This document shows positions 37,682-51,400 of a stretch of DNA of 64,000 bases, one piece after another (within the stretch, counting starts at the first letter, position 1; each line of letters opens with the position of its first letter). The translations under genes and the position numbers were made by a program. The notes beneath the pieces are model-generated. The model saw nothing but the letters and a program-made list of their open reading frames with translations, had not been told where the DNA came from and ran no database searches. Source of the stretch: Plasmodium malariae (Eukaryota > Apicomplexa > Aconoidasida > Haemosporida > Plasmodiidae); the NCBI RefSeq assembly GCF_900090045.1, contig NW_021638302.1:1-64000 (forward strand). The letters are read 5' to 3'.

Positions 37682-38560
37682 ATGTATTTACAAAGAAATA
37701 ATACATTTTTAAATAAAATTTTCGGGCTTATTATTTTAATTTGGTTTTGCTGTTATATGAATGATATGGTATGATAATATTATACAAGGAAATTTGAGGT
37801 ATTCATATTGTTGGTATTTTTTTTTTTATTAATATTACTTTTTATAGTAGAATTATTTATTCTCTTAAATAAGGAATATTTACTTTTTTCCTATTTTTAG
37901 AATATGTTCATCATGTCTTCGGATGAGTGCTATACACTTGATATAAATTTAATTAAAAGAACCTATAGGTTTCTAGCTGAACTTAAAGGAAGTAAATGTT
38001 CAGATATTGTTGTATTAAAAGAAGATATACCAAATTATAGATAATGTGAAAAGGCAGATTTGTGTAATAATAAAAAAGGGGGAATAGAAAAAAGAAAAGA
38101 ACCTAATAAATCATTTAATAAAGAAAGATTCAGTATTCAGATTAGGAATTTCAGTAAGTGAATGTTTGATAAAAAATATTTTCTTTTTGAAAAAAAATGA
38201 GTTAATAAAAAATATTATGAGGACTTTCAAGAGCAAAATAGAATAATTCGTGATATAGATTTTTAAAAAAATAAAATTTAAAACTTATACATTTGGAATT
38301 GTAGTTTTTTTTCCTTTTTTTTTTTTGGAATAGTATACCCCGTATTACAAGGATTAGATAATTTATGAATTCTACGGAATAATCTTTTAGGAATACTAGC
38401 TATTATTATAGGAGAAAAAACTGCTATATTCGAACCTTATATTTGTTCAATATTTTTTGGACTACTTATAATTATATTAGATCTCATAATTATAATAACA
38501 ATAACTAAGATCTTAATAAATAATAAAAAATATAAAAAATATAAGTTGATAGATGACAAA
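37682..38560 (+). pseudogene. fam-m: fam-m-type pseudogene, strongly decayed
   Basis: Exon 1 (37682-37768) is still open for 29 residues, ending LIILIWFCCYMNDM, with a GTATGA donor. After a 132-nt intron (acceptor TATTTTTAG), exon 2 starts at 37901. It keeps a perfect PEXEL, RFLAE, before a TAA stop at 38042-38044. Beyond it several frames are needed to follow the family pattern: MFDKKYFLFEKK matches FDGKHFHFEKK, then NKKYYEDFQEQNRIIRDI, a T-rich membrane region, a second hydrophobic stretch (LGLLIIILDLIIIITIT-like) and a tail like YKKYKLIDD. Multiple stops and frameshifts make it non-functional as a full protein. A short exon 1 plus PEXEL peptide of about 76 residues remains open. It is the same family as 1218-2108. 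Confidence 0.75.
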
Positions 38561-39553
38561 ATGAATATTAAGTGGTATGACTTTTTCTGTAACTTATTAA
38601 TATGAAGGAAGAACTATAATATATTTAGATAAACATTCTTCGTAATCATAGCTATAAGTGAAATAATTTTATAGATGCATGTGTATATATCATATCATGT
38701 ATTTATGAAAAGTAATAAATTATGTTATTAATATTTTTGAGGATCTGAAAGTTTTAATGATTTTCATTTCGTATTATAAATTGTTGTTTCTGAATAATTA
38801 AATATCATTGCTTAATATATATATTTATTTATTAAAATAGATCTTTTTATAAAATATATATATTTGAGTTAGTATTACTATTTAATATAAAAATTAAGAT
38901 AATTTCATGTGTATCCTCTAATAAATTATATTTTAAATGAAAAATACTTATGTCCCATTTTTTATATTATTATAGCCTAAAGTGAATATTTGTGTATATA
39001 TTAAGATAAATATATACTAAGGTTTATATTAAAAATGAATATGTATTTATTTGTATTTATTAAAGCAAAGTGAATGTATTATACAAAATTGATATATATT
39101 TATATATATATATATATATATCGCTAGAAAGTAAATTTTTAATTATATTTTAAACGTTTAATAATTTAAACTGAAAATTAAAGTACAGAATATATACCTA
39201 TATTACAGGAAATATAAAATTAAATGAGGACTATTTTTTAATAATAAATGCAAAAAAATATAAAAAATTCATATACATTAGATAATTGTATTGGTGGCAT
39301 GAATTTTTTTACAAATGAATATATAAAATTATATTTTCTTTAAAATTGCTAAAATAAATTTATAGAATTAAATTTTTACAATGAATAATTGTTTCTCACT
39401 TTTTATTAGACTTAGATTAATTTATGAGATAGTTTTATATATAATAATTTAAAACAGTTGTATTCTCCAAGGAAGCAGAATGAAATATGAAAACAATTTT
39501 ACTAGTAATACAAATATATAATGGATTATAATATGAAATAGTAAGAGACATAA
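38561..39553. other. Non-coding flank
   Basis: This is the 3' flank of the fam-m-type pseudogene, and it also lies downstream of the minus-strand exported-protein gene, so the two converge. A TA tract lies at 39100-39121. No gene is seen. Confidence 0.6.
39100..39121. repeat. TA dinucleotide microsatellite
   Basis: An uninterrupted 22-base alternating tract between two convergent genes. Confidence 0.9.
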
Positions 39554-40376
39554 TTATTTTTGGCGTTTTCGGTTATTAAAATACCAAATAATAAGCAAAG
39601 TTACCGGAAAAAGCAGCACTCCAAAAGTCATAATAGGGATAAAGAAAATTCCATATATTATTGGATGTTTATTATTATATTTATAACTAACACCAGTTTT
39701 ATCTTCATTAATAATACGATTACGTTTATTACTTGAGCTGATGTTGTCTAAAGATGAATCATTCTCTGAGTATAACTTTTTTAAAGATTTGTGTAGGTTT
39801 TTATTGTTCTGAATATTATTATAATGTTTTAATGTAGAAGATTTTTTTTTTAAATTATGCTTAACGTTAGAAGCTCCAAGTTTTTGAGGTTTTATACGTG
39901 GCATAAAATAATTCAATTCTTCTTGATACGTATTATCATCGTATATTGATTCATTATCTTCTTCTTGAAAAAGGTTATTTTGCTTTAATGCATATGGTTT
40001 TTTTTTAAATGATGCAGTACTTTTTCCTTTTAAATCATATATTTTTTCTTTTAAACATTTATGTTTATCTTCCAGCGATGCACTTATTTCAGTGCTTAAC
40101 AATCTGCTATATTTAATATTTAATATGTTATTTCTGTTCAATTCCTTGTTCCGAGTTTTATCGCAGATATTTGACTAAAAATATAAGTTCATATTAAATA
40201 TTTAAAAAATGTATATTTATATATTATATGAATAAAATATTCCTCTCATGTAAAAACATAAAATAAAAAAGAAAAAGCAAAAAATTTAAGTATAATAACT
40301 ATGATACCTCGTCAGAATATTTGAATATCCATATTAGACAGGAAAAAATAAAGGCTCTAATAAAAAAGATGATCAT
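39554..40376 (-). CDS. Plasmodium exported protein, unknown function, two exons
   Basis: Exon 1 (40308-40376) encodes MIIFFIRAFIFSCLIWIFKY then SDE, a hydrophobic signal-anchor. A 133-nt phase-0 intron (donor GTATCAT, acceptor TTTTTAG) leads to exon 2 (39554-40174), giving 229 residues. RLLST at residues 47-51 is PEXEL-like but lacks the acidic or Gln fifth residue, and the next residue is Glu. The middle is Lys/Asn/Ser-rich with an acidic patch (EEDNESIYDDN). One long C-terminal hydrophobic segment lies at about 195-222 (IIYGIFFIPIMTFGVLLFPV), followed by a short basic tail. Exon layout and intron length match the neighbouring family genes, but the sequence does not match fam-l or fam-m. The gene lies between the fam-m-type pseudogene and duplicated block B, where block A has no such gene, so it may have been inserted. 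Confidence 0.78.
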
Positions 40377-40844
40377 TTTAGTATTTTGTTTTATAATGGA
40401 TATTTTTGAAGTTGTAAAAGATTATATAATATTTTACTAGATATATTTAATATTTTTCAAAAAAAATAAGTATACGAATAACTTGGAACTATGCTCAACT
40501 ATTTTCTATTTTGTCGATATAACAATTCTTTAGATTTATTTTTAAAATAAATATAAATGTAGTACTTAATGAAGTACAATAAAAAAGTTATAATTAAAAA
40601 AAATATTTTCGTAAAAGCTATAATTAAAATAGTATCAATATTATTCAAATAAAACAAATAAATAAGTATTTAATGAGCACGTTACGGAAATAATTGTGTT
40701 AATATTATAATTTACCATACAAAATTTCATTTCGAAAAACAATTATATATTTATATACATAATATATATTGATAAAATATTGATTTAATGAGGATATAAT
40801 ACGAGAGAAAATTCTAGAAATAAAATATGTATTAGAATATATTT

Positions 40845-41930
40845 AGAAAATATTTTTAGAAGAGTTATATTTAGGTGTATTGTTAAAAAATATACTGTAA
40901 AATGTTTTTAGAGATTATCTACTATCTTGTAATTATTTTTGAAAATATTTTTTATAAAAATTATTAATTAAAAAAGAGAGGAAATATATACAGCAGTAAC
41001 AAAATTATAATATATTATACTTACATTTATAATATATATAGTATTATATTTTGATATAATTTGATATAGCACAATTATTAAATGCTTAGTTGATAAAAAA
41101 TATTATTATTTTACATATACATAATTATATTTTTATATTATATAAGATATATGAAAATTTTATTTATTATAATAACTTCATTCTTGCTGTAATTTATGCG
41201 GATGATGTACATTTATATTTTAAATCAATAATTCTAATAATATAGTTATAAAAATGTATATCAAAACAATAATATTTGAGTGGTTATTATACCTTATTTT
41301 ATAAAAGTTTCAATAATAAATAATATATGATAAATTGAAAAAAATAACAATTAAATTAAAATTTGATTATTGAAAGTATACATTTTAATTTTTAACATTT
41401 TACTAGTATTATTTGCGTACATTATTTTTTTTTATTTCAAGTTGTTTTTTTTTATTCAGTAAGGTTATTTGTTTTCTCTTAATATTTTATTTATTTTTTC
41501 ATTTCGAATACTACATTTAAAAATTTTGGTAAAGTGGCATATTGTTTAAATGTATTACAACAAAATCTTCGAATAATGATTTTTTATTAGATAAGATGAA
41601 AATTAGCAGAAAAAAAAAAAAAGAGTATAATGAAAGAGTTTTATTTTGGATTTATATGAAATATTTTATTTATTTATTATTATTTGTTTTTAGCTTTTGA
41701 TATATGTTTACTATAACGTATATAAAATAATATTTATAATTTATAGAAAAAATTTTAAAATAAAATTTTATAAAGTTAAAATTAAGAAGGCTTCAAAATA
41801 AAAGAACAAATAAAATTTCGAATTGTGCTATTATATGTAATGTGATGATAATGGACATGTTCACGATAAAAAAAAAACTAAAAGAATCTTTCCCATTTTA
41901 CTTTATATTTATTTTATATATATATATATA
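40845..41930 (+). repeat. Duplicated non-coding block, copy B
   Basis: By eye it is homologous to 2659-3770 in the same orientation. Matching landmarks are AAAAAGAGAGGAAATAT, TTTTAACATTTTACTAGT, TTTATTTCAAG before a T-run, GAATAATGATTTTTTATTAGAT and TGCTATTATATGTAATGTGAT. Small indels are frequent. Identity was not computed. Confidence 0.65.
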
Positions 41931-42899
41931 ATTAATAAAAAAAATGTGAATAAAATATTTGATATTATATATAACAAATTAATATCTATCCTTTTTTATT
42001 AAAGAAATTTATAGTGAAAGTACTTATCTTTGTATAAATGTAAGTAAAAAGAAAAAAAAGAATAAGTGTCATTGTTAATTTTTTAATTATTCTACGCTTA
42101 CCATTTTATATTATTTTATTAAGTTTATGTATTTGTTAATTATAGAATAATTAGTTTAATATTAAAAAAAAAATAAAATTCACAGTTTTATGTATGTGAG
42201 GGTATTTCTTTATTTATAAAGAAGAAAAGGTAAAATAAAATAAAATAGATCAGAGAATAAATAATAAAATGGATACAATTATACTTTATTTCTAAAATAG
42301 AATCTAAAAAGAAAACTTTAATTATGATCGTGTGATATTTAAAATATATAAAATAGAAATGATTAATATGTGTATTAAATAATTTAATTTTATTTATCAT
42401 TTAAATATTCTTTAAAAATATGAGTATTCCATGTAATAATTACACCAGAAATAAGTAGAAAATGTTGTTTAGATGTATTATTTCGATGGATTAATCATTT
42501 TGTTTGTAGAGGAGTTATAACATTATACTATAATTACATCAAATATCAGTAAAAATAGTGATATTATTGTATTTTAAAAATCATGGTTCATTTCTGAAAA
42601 AAAATAAAACAAAACAAAATAAACATGAAAATAAAATTTTTAAAATATATATTTTTTAATTTTAAATGAATTTTTTTTTTATTTATGTTTTTTATTTTTT
42701 ATGTATAAAGGTAATTTTTTTATTGCAGAAATTATGTATTATAGAAAAATAAACTTTCTAGTAAATTTTGGATTGGTTCCTACACTAATTTATATATATT
42801 ATATTAAAAATATATTAATCGGATATTAAGTAAAAATATAAAGAAATATTACTATATAATTATTGTATTTTTCTTTTTTATGTTATTATTTAAAACACA

Positions 42900-42907
<8 letters not shown>

Positions 42908-42938
<31 letters not shown>
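42908..42938. repeat. AT dinucleotide microsatellite
   Basis: An uninterrupted 31-base alternating tract in non-coding DNA. Confidence 0.9.
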
Positions 42939-42942
<4 letters not shown>

Positions 42943-43174
42943 AATAATTAATATGTATAAACTAAAATATATGATTAAAATGTTAGAAGAGTTTAAATAA
43001 AGACTTTTAATTAAATAGAATTATGATCGTTATAATGAACAGTTTCTTTTGTACTAAATTTATGTGTAATATGGAAAAATGTCACGAAAAAAAAAATTAA
43101 GTTCCTTCTCATCATAAAAATTTATTAATTTGTTTATTGTATATGAAGTTGTCACTGTAATAATAATATGACAT

Positions 43175-43767
43175 AGTATAATTAAAATATTCATACTTTG
43201 TTTTTTCATTTTTGCTGTTGTTTGCTTAATTTTTGTAAGCAGAATTTTCTTATTATGAGGTAAAACACATTATGAATTTATAAAATATATTTTTAAGTCT
43301 TATTTTTATTTCCAGATTAGAAAAAGTGTAAACCAGGGGAACAATAGAAACTTTTCAATAGATTACAAAAATATTATATTAATAGAAAAATACATGAGGG
43401 AAAATGAAGCAAAAAATGAAATTTTGAAAAAGCAGATATCTGAATATGTTTAATATGGAAATAGAGAACACGAGAAAAGGAAAAAAAAAATAAGTAGGAA
43501 AAATAAACCTACATTAGAAAAGATTATATAAAACGATAATTTAAAGAATATAGAAGGACTAATTAAATTAAAAGATATAAGGAAAAACTTAAATAAAAAT
43601 ATAAAAAATTAAAACACAAATTAAGGGCTGTAAATCGGAATAGATTTATTACTGAAAAAATAAGTTATACTTTAAAATCCTTCAGAAAATATAGAAAATA
43701 TATTTTTAAAATTGTGCATTGGATATACCGTGCTATAAAGATGGAAATAAAAAGGACCAAAATTTAA
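43175..43767 (+). pseudogene. Decayed exported-protein-like gene relic
   Basis: A hydrophobic exon-1-like stretch (IKIFILCFFIFAVVCLIF) lies just before a GTAAAA donor at 43260. A TTTCCAG acceptor opens exon 2 at 43316, giving IRKSVNQGNNRNFSIDY, then EKYMRENEAKNEILKKQISE and a stop. The frame can be followed through further stops (REHEKRKKKISRKNKPTLEK) and, after a frame change, to KLRAVNRNRFITEKISYTLK and a Tyr/Lys/Arg-rich end before TAA at 43767. The Lys-rich charge and the two-exon layout suggest an old exported-protein gene. The specific family is not recognised, the intron is short (56 nt), and exon 1 has no clean start. Confidence 0.45.
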
Positions 43768-46700
43768 TTAAAATATTTATAATAAAATACATTTATGCGT
43801 CTTACAAATATTACTTGCTGAATTACTTTTGATATTATTAATCTTGTTTCTTTGTTTCAAAAAGACACTTTATAAAGTTTTAATTTTTGCTAGTATATGC
43901 CATGTAACATTCACATAATTTTGCTAGAGCTTTAAAATAGGATGTTATCAAAAAGAAGAGTTAGCTTTATTTTTAAGCATAATATATTTCAGCAAAAAGT
44001 TATTTATTACATAATTTAAAACAATATATAGTACTCTTACTAATAATACACCGTAGATGTATATTCAGAAATTATATAACCATTATAAAATCACCAAGAT
44101 ATACTTAAATGTTTTGATATACAGTAAGATGATTAATGCGAATTATAAAATTTTAATATATTCTTATATATTATCTTCCTATTTGTTTTATATAGTATTT
44201 TTTTAAACTGTGTAAATGATGTTTTATATATATATATGTATGCATTTAATAATAATAATCATTTACTATATATATATTTATTTAGTAAGAACTTAAATAT
44301 ATCGAGAATGGGCTTAAATTATTTATATATGATACGTATATTTGTATAAATATGAGCAATTAATTTAAAATAACGCTAATATTTTTATTGGATATAAAAA
44401 TAAAAAAAAATATATAGGAAAAAATAAGTTTTGCTAAAAATAAACATCTCAATTAGTTACATGAGTACCCGGAAATCTTTTATTAAATAAAAAGTTATAT
44501 TTATAAATAATTCGTATCATTATGTATTTCTCATAATATACTGCCTATTAATTAAAATACGCTTTTATATTTTTTTGTATAAATGGAAATTTGTAATATT
44601 CGAAAATTAAGAGTAAGTGAAATAATGGAATATGTTATAGCTATGAACCAATTATGTTTCGAAATACATTATATTTATAATATATATAAATATATATCCA
44701 ACATGTATATAAAAGCATAAAATAAAAAAATAATTATCTTATTTTAAGGTAAGTTCCACAGGATAGTATGAATCACATGGCATAATTAAAAATATAATAT
44801 GATTTTTATTTTAATTTATAATTTATTTTTTAGAACAGTAATATAATTTGTCATATTAATAACAATTTACTATTGCCTAATAAAAAAATATATTTAATAT
44901 ATAATATTTTTGGTTTTTTTATGTTTATTTCATAAAAAGCTAATTTATTTCATTTATATTTCTATCATTTTTTTAATACAATATATTATTTTGTGTACTA
45001 ATAATTTACATATAAATAAAATATAAACCAATGTTTCTTTCATTTATAGAATTTTCAAGAAAAAAAACTATATATCGAATATTTTTCTAAATTATAATAT
45101 ATTATCCTTAACATTTAGTAACGATAATATCTTATATCGTAGGTAATTTTATTTAAAATTCTTTTAAATTGTCATAATTATTAAGGGTATTTATATACAA
45201 TGTATAATTATATATATATATTTTTTTTTTAAATATGCATATTTTAGTCGATGATATAAATTTTTTTATTTTTGGAAAAAAAAAAAATAGAAAATAACGA
45301 AAATAAATGAACTCTTATTTTTAAAAAATTTACTTTTAGTAATAATAAATAAAATATATTTATATAAATTACATAGTAATTATTAGGTTCTATTTATAAT
45401 TATTATGTATAAAATTATAAAACCACAAATTTGGATTTACCCATTAAATATATCTATCATAAATTTTGTTTTTTTTGCATCATAATAGAATGAATTTATA
45501 AATATTGAAAGAACAGGTATGTTAAATATATATAATCTATAATTATTTTCTAAATTGGGATTATATATCATTACAGTTAAGTGAAAAATTAAAAATATTT
45601 ATCAATTTATTATTGTTCTTTATCATTGTGTTAATTAATAATTAAAATATTTAATTAAATTTATATTAAACTGAAAATCTATATGTAAATATAGTATAAT
45701 GTTTTTTAATTATTATGTCATTAAAATACTAAATAAATAAATCAAATTTAATCACATATTAAAATATAATGTGCAAAAGTCCTTTTTTTTACATACGTAT
45801 AGAAGTGAATATCAAAAAATGTGACATATATCTACAAAAATTTAAATCGACATTAAAAAAAATTAAAACAAAACTATATTTTATACAACAGTTTCATCAT
45901 GTATAGGTATTTATTTATGCATTGGAGATATATCTTAATGTTGTCTATAAATGTTTTAAGTTTACATTTTATTTTAGGAATATATAAATATACATAGAAT
46001 TTATATTAACTATTAGTAAATCTTCCGTATTTATAATTTATATTTTTTTAATAAAATAAAAGTAAAAAAATAAGAATTTTTTTCATATGCAATGCATAAG
46101 TATAATATTAATTTTTAATTTATTTTTCAAAGGTCAGTTCTCGGGCTATTTCTAAGAAATAGTCAAAATATATTCATGTTAATTTAATTTTAGTAGTAAT
46201 TAAATGTATGGAATTATTAATTTTGTGTAGTACTATTCTTTTCCAATAAGTAGTAGGATACCGAATATTTATTAATTTATTTTTTATATAAGTAATTTTG
46301 ATTTAATTATATTTTATAAATATTGCTATAATATATATACTGAAGTAAATGAATGAAACAATAATTTCTTTTATTTTTATTGTTCATAAAATTATATAAA
46401 CCTATTTTCTAATTTAGGTTATTCTGATATTTGCACATATTATAAAAGTTATAATATTTTTATTTTCTAATGCTTATATATATATATACATTTAATTAAA
46501 AGGAGTAGTAATTAGATACATTCACTTACAAGCATTACTTTTAGATATAATGATATAATTTAAACTGTAATAAAAATTATAATTTTCAAGAATAATTATA
46601 GAAAAATAAAAAATCACTCTTTCTATACACATGAAACATTTATTTAAACTTATGATATGTTGTATATTAGTAAAAAGTTTTTTAAAATATATAAAAGATA

Positions 46701-47350
46701 ATATAAGAATGAAAATGTCCATGTACTAACTAATGTAAATGCTATAAATAATATAATACATAAAATTAAAGTAGTATTATTTTCTACATTTATTATTAAT
46801 ATTATAATATTGTTATAATAATCAATATTATATTAGCTATAAAATTTTTTTCCAAGTATAATGTATATAATATTATAAGTATTAATAAGAAAACATTTTT
46901 AATATTAGAAATTATGTTATTAATATGCATAGCAGTGTCTTATTTCAATTCTCTATACTATAACAAGGAAATACATCAAAAAATTAAAAAATGATATATA
47001 TATATATTATTCTAAAAGTAATCAAAAAACAAGTTATTTAATTAATTTGTTATATTAAATAAATAAATAATGTATTTTGAATATTTTTCAATATTTCAAT
47101 TTATATTATTTTAGTAAATTTTAGTTTTTCGTATATAACATTAAGATAAAAATTTTATATTATATTTCTAAAGTTAATTTTCAGTCAATTCGTTGTAAAA
47201 AACTATAGTTATATATATTTTATTTCGTTTTTATGAAAATAGAAAAAAGTTAAATAAATAATTATATTGTTCTTTGTCATTAACAGTGTATTTTATTATT
47301 TCTAACTGATTATATAATTAATATATTACATTATTAAGATTATACAACAA
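43768..47350. other. Non-coding AT-rich region
   Basis: No gene is seen in about 3.6 kb. The right end should hold the former promoter of the fam-l pseudogene. A minus-strand open frame at 46522-46722 is low-complexity and was not accepted. Confidence 0.55.
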
Positions 47351-48419
47351 GAAACAAAATATTACGATACTTTTATTTATTAAAATTTTTGTGTTTATCC
47401 TTTCAACTTGGATATACCATTTTAACAATGATTTGGTATAATAATATTATTTAACCATATTTTACATATTCCTATATTTGATTTTTTATGTTTGTTAATA
47501 ATATTTTTTTATGATGACATCATTTATCTTTAAATTACACATGTTATCTTCATTTTTGCAGTGTATGTATAATACATACTGTAGGAATAAATGCATCCTT
47601 ATTAGAAAATTAGGTATAAGAAATTGTAGATTATTAGCAGAATGCAAGAGATATAATAATCCTTTTATTAGAGTTTTTATAGAAGATATACCACATAATG
47701 ATGCGTGCGAAAAAAAAGTTATATATTATAATAAAAAAGGCATTATGAAAAAGAAAAAACAAACGTATAGAAATACATTAAATTATGCTAGTGAGAACAA
47801 AAAGGCTACGAAAAATAAATATAGCATATTTGAAACAAAATAATATACTAATTTAGAGAAAAAAATATTTAAAGAACTAGACTATATGAATTTTCTTAAA
47901 AATAACAAAGCAGTGAGTGATAGGATTTATGAAAAAATAATATTTAAAAAGTGCGGACTACAGGTTCTTTTACCTTTCTTGCTGTTTTTGTTTTTCTTGA
48001 TAGTATTCATAGTAGAATTAGTATTAGTATAGTCAGGTAAAGATTGTTTATTGTCTTACTTGGGTTTGAAAAAATCTCATTTAGAAAAATTAGTAAATGA
48101 GAGTGAGGGAGCATTATATACATTTGTAAGTGTGTTGAAAAAGATAACTGATTTTTGGAAGTACTCGGAAATTTTGGATTCTTGGACAATATGTACGTTG
48201 TGCAGTGTTACAACAGTTACTGATGCGTGAATATTAGGTCAAGTGTTCCGTATTTTAATATATATAATACCGCTCGTTATATTAGGTATCATAATTATAT
48301 CGTGCGTTTTTTATTATCATAAAAACGATAAGAAATATGAGAAATTTAAGTTCAGAAAAAGTAAAATATGTAGTAAATTATATGTCTCTTTTTATAAAAT
48401 CATTTTTAGTATGGAATAA
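47351..48419 (+). pseudogene. fam-l: fam-l-type pseudogene with three in-frame stops
   Basis: Exon 1 (about 47351-47435) reads KQNITILLFIKIFVFILSTW then IYHFNNDL, but the position of the usual MEQ start reads AAG AAA CAA, so the start codon appears lost. The GTATAA donor and TTTTTGCAG acceptor flank a 126-nt intron. Exon 2 (47562-48419) keeps a single frame throughout. It has a perfect PEXEL RLLAE, then a TAA (47841-47843) inside the sequence FETK*YTNLEKKIFKELDYM. Further on are the membrane segment LLPFLLFLFFLIVFIVELVL, a TAG (48030-48032), a variable region, a TGA (48228-48230), a second membrane segment (YIIPLVILGIIIISCVFYY) and the fam-l-like tail KYEKFKFRK. Three nonsense changes without any frameshift suggest recent loss, or decay by substitution only. 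It is the closest architectural match to the intact gene at 17607-18431. Confidence 0.8.
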
Positions 48420-51400
48420 TAAGAGTAACATATTTAGTTATATGCTTATTAAAGTTTCCTACAGTTTATTATTTTTTTATTTTTGTATACAGATTCTCGT
48501 GATCTTTTTGGTAAACAAAGTAAAAAATTGTGACTTAGTTTTTTTTGTAAATTAAAATGTGTTAATATTTTGCATTTTATATTTTAAGATTTTTTTTCAG
48601 CATAATTAATTATTTTTTTTTAATAAATGTATTTGTATATTTAAATAGATATTTATAAAAAATAAATTTGCGTTAAAATTAATATATCTAAAAGGAAAGT
48701 ACATATAATTTTATTGAAGTCGTGTGCTCATATATAGTTCAATTACAAGAAATACTACATTCATAACATTATCCTTTCATATATTATTATTATTAGTTAA
48801 TTAGGAAAATGCGTTGTGTGTTTTATATTAAAAATAAATGTGTCTTGTTTTGTATTTAATGGAACTACAGTCATGTATTTTGCTGTATTCTTATACATAT
48901 AAGTATATTATTTTTTTAAATATAAAAAACTTAATTATTTTTCTGTAAATAATATTTTACGAGAAATGCATCATGAAATATATTTGTTGTAAAATTATTT
49001 TTCATATAAACTTACCTCTTTTTTTTTTTTGAAATCTTATGTGAAGTTATAAATATATGATAAAATAATGTTTTTATATATATATATTATTCATAATAGT
49101 TTAACGAATTAGTATTTCTAAATATTTAAAATTAAATTAGGACTTAAAAACATTTACTATGCTATTATTATGCTTAATTGTAGTGTTAGTTTAATTTTAG
49201 TAGAATGAATTAAATATATATATATTGAAAATTTATTAATATACATTATATATTTTTATTTTTACAACAATAAAATTTTAAATTAATTAATAAAATGAAA
49301 TTGTATATTAATAGATATTGTTTCGTAATTTATTCCTTTTTTTATCTTTGATTTTTTATGGTTATACGCTTATAAAAATGTATTATATATCTATATAAAT
49401 GAAATTTTTCACTAAGTGTAATGAGAATCAATATGTTCTTTTGTGAAATAATGGAATGATAAGTAGATAAATATATATACCTATGTTATATTTTTGATCT
49501 TATTTATAAATATATAGTCTATAGTGTTAACATCATTTTATGGATATCAAAATATACATATAGTTTGAAATAACTAGTAATTTCTTCAATAAATTAAGAT
49601 AATTTAAAAAAAAAAATGAAAGTGAAAAATTGAATTATATTTTTTGGTAATTTATAAGTACGTAATGCTATTTCACTTTTTTAGAGAAGTTTTAATAAAA
49701 TATATAAAAATGGTTACTATATTTTTTTAACAATGTTCAACTAAATAGACGTAATATATAAGGTTCAAATGCAGCTGTTTTTAGAGTAATTTTCATTATT
49801 AAATTTGGTTCTTTATAGATTCATATGAGCGTGATAATATTAATACATGTTTAGTAATAATATTTACATAAATATTAAATAGTATTATTTAATCAATTAT
49901 ATAACACATAGATATATTTTTCTTGTAGAAGAGTAATTAGAAATTAAGAAAATGAGACCCTCATATTTGAAAAATATTGTATTCACAAAATAAATGTGTT
50001 GCAGTGAGATTTTTAATTGAACGTATATATTTTTTTTTTTTTGTTACTATTCATTATTATTATATTTTAATGAAACATTTCTTCCATGAAAATTATATAT
50101 ATATTTTATAATTCTACTTTATATTTTTTTTTTTTTATGATCTGTTTTAATATTATTTTGTTTATAATAATTCTTTATTTATTAGTAGCTGTATTGTAAT
50201 CTAAAAAGAATAAAAAAAAAAAAATATAAAATACCTTTCTTATATTAAGATAAATTTTTATTATATAAAAATTTTAAACATTCATGTGGTTTAAAAACAT
50301 ATTTGTAATTTATTTATTTATAAAAAAACAATACAATATAAATTATTTCTATATTTTTTCATCAAAGAAATTACTAAATCTTTCATATACCAATTTTATT
50401 TTTTTTATTTATTCTTTTGTATATCCCAAAATTATATTGTTAATGATACTTTATTTGTAATCTTAAAATGCTACAAATATTTCTGAAATTATTGGATTGC
50501 ACAAAATTGTTTTATATGCTAATTTTATTTTTATCTTCGTTTTGTTTTTTTTCTGATATATTAATATATTTCAAATATATATTTCTTTACATTTTTAAAA
50601 GAAAAAAAAAAAAAAAAAAAAAAAAGCTAATTTGTACATTTTTAAAATTTACACTAGATAGAAATAAATTTCATTTGGAATTATATACAAATTTTACAAT
50701 TGTAAAAATTATTATACAAAAATAGAATAATTATTATGGTACTTTTAAAAATATATACATAATTTCATAGACTTTTATAATAAAAATTTTATTTTCTTAA
50801 TATATAAAAATTTATATAAGAAAAAATTGTAGTTAAATAATAACGAATATACGATAAAATAAAAATATTTTTTCCTATCTTCATATTTTTTTTCTATTAT
50901 TTTTACGGTAACAATAATCAATTTATTTAACTAGAAGGTGAAGTATACAAAAAAACATGTATAAAATAAGAATTATTTCTTAGAAGGAACACAAAAATTC
51001 ATAATTATTGTGTGAACATATATTAGTATAGATTTTCTACGTACAGTTCTTCTTTTGTATGAATGAAAAAATGTTATCACTGAATAAATAATTTGTTTTC
51101 ATATCATCTTAATAATTTCCTTCGTATTATATATTTTTTTTTTAAACTAATTTATAAAAAAAAATTTAATCTCTTTGCTATTAAATAATTAATTTAAATA
51201 TTATACAATTATCATTATTTTTATTCAATTTATTTCTATAATAATCTATATTGAAATTGTTCTAAATTTAAAAAATTTTGTGTTTGTGAAAAAAAAAAAT
51301 ATATTATAAATCATATAAAATTTAAATAAAAAATAAATAAAAAAAAAAAAATATGAATGGCTTCTTTTATCATTTTCAATATATAAAACTATAGTTATTT

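Larger units (their letters stand above)
40377..43174. other. Non-coding region containing duplicated block B
   Basis: It holds the presumed promoter of the minus-strand exported-protein gene, the second copy of the duplicated non-coding block (about 40845-41930) and a 31-bp TA microsatellite. A small minus-strand open frame at 42188-42400 has no family features. Confidence 0.55.

Noticed and set aside
50468..50725. Plus-strand open frame of 85 codons
   Set aside because: Runs through an A24 homopolymer and has low complexity.
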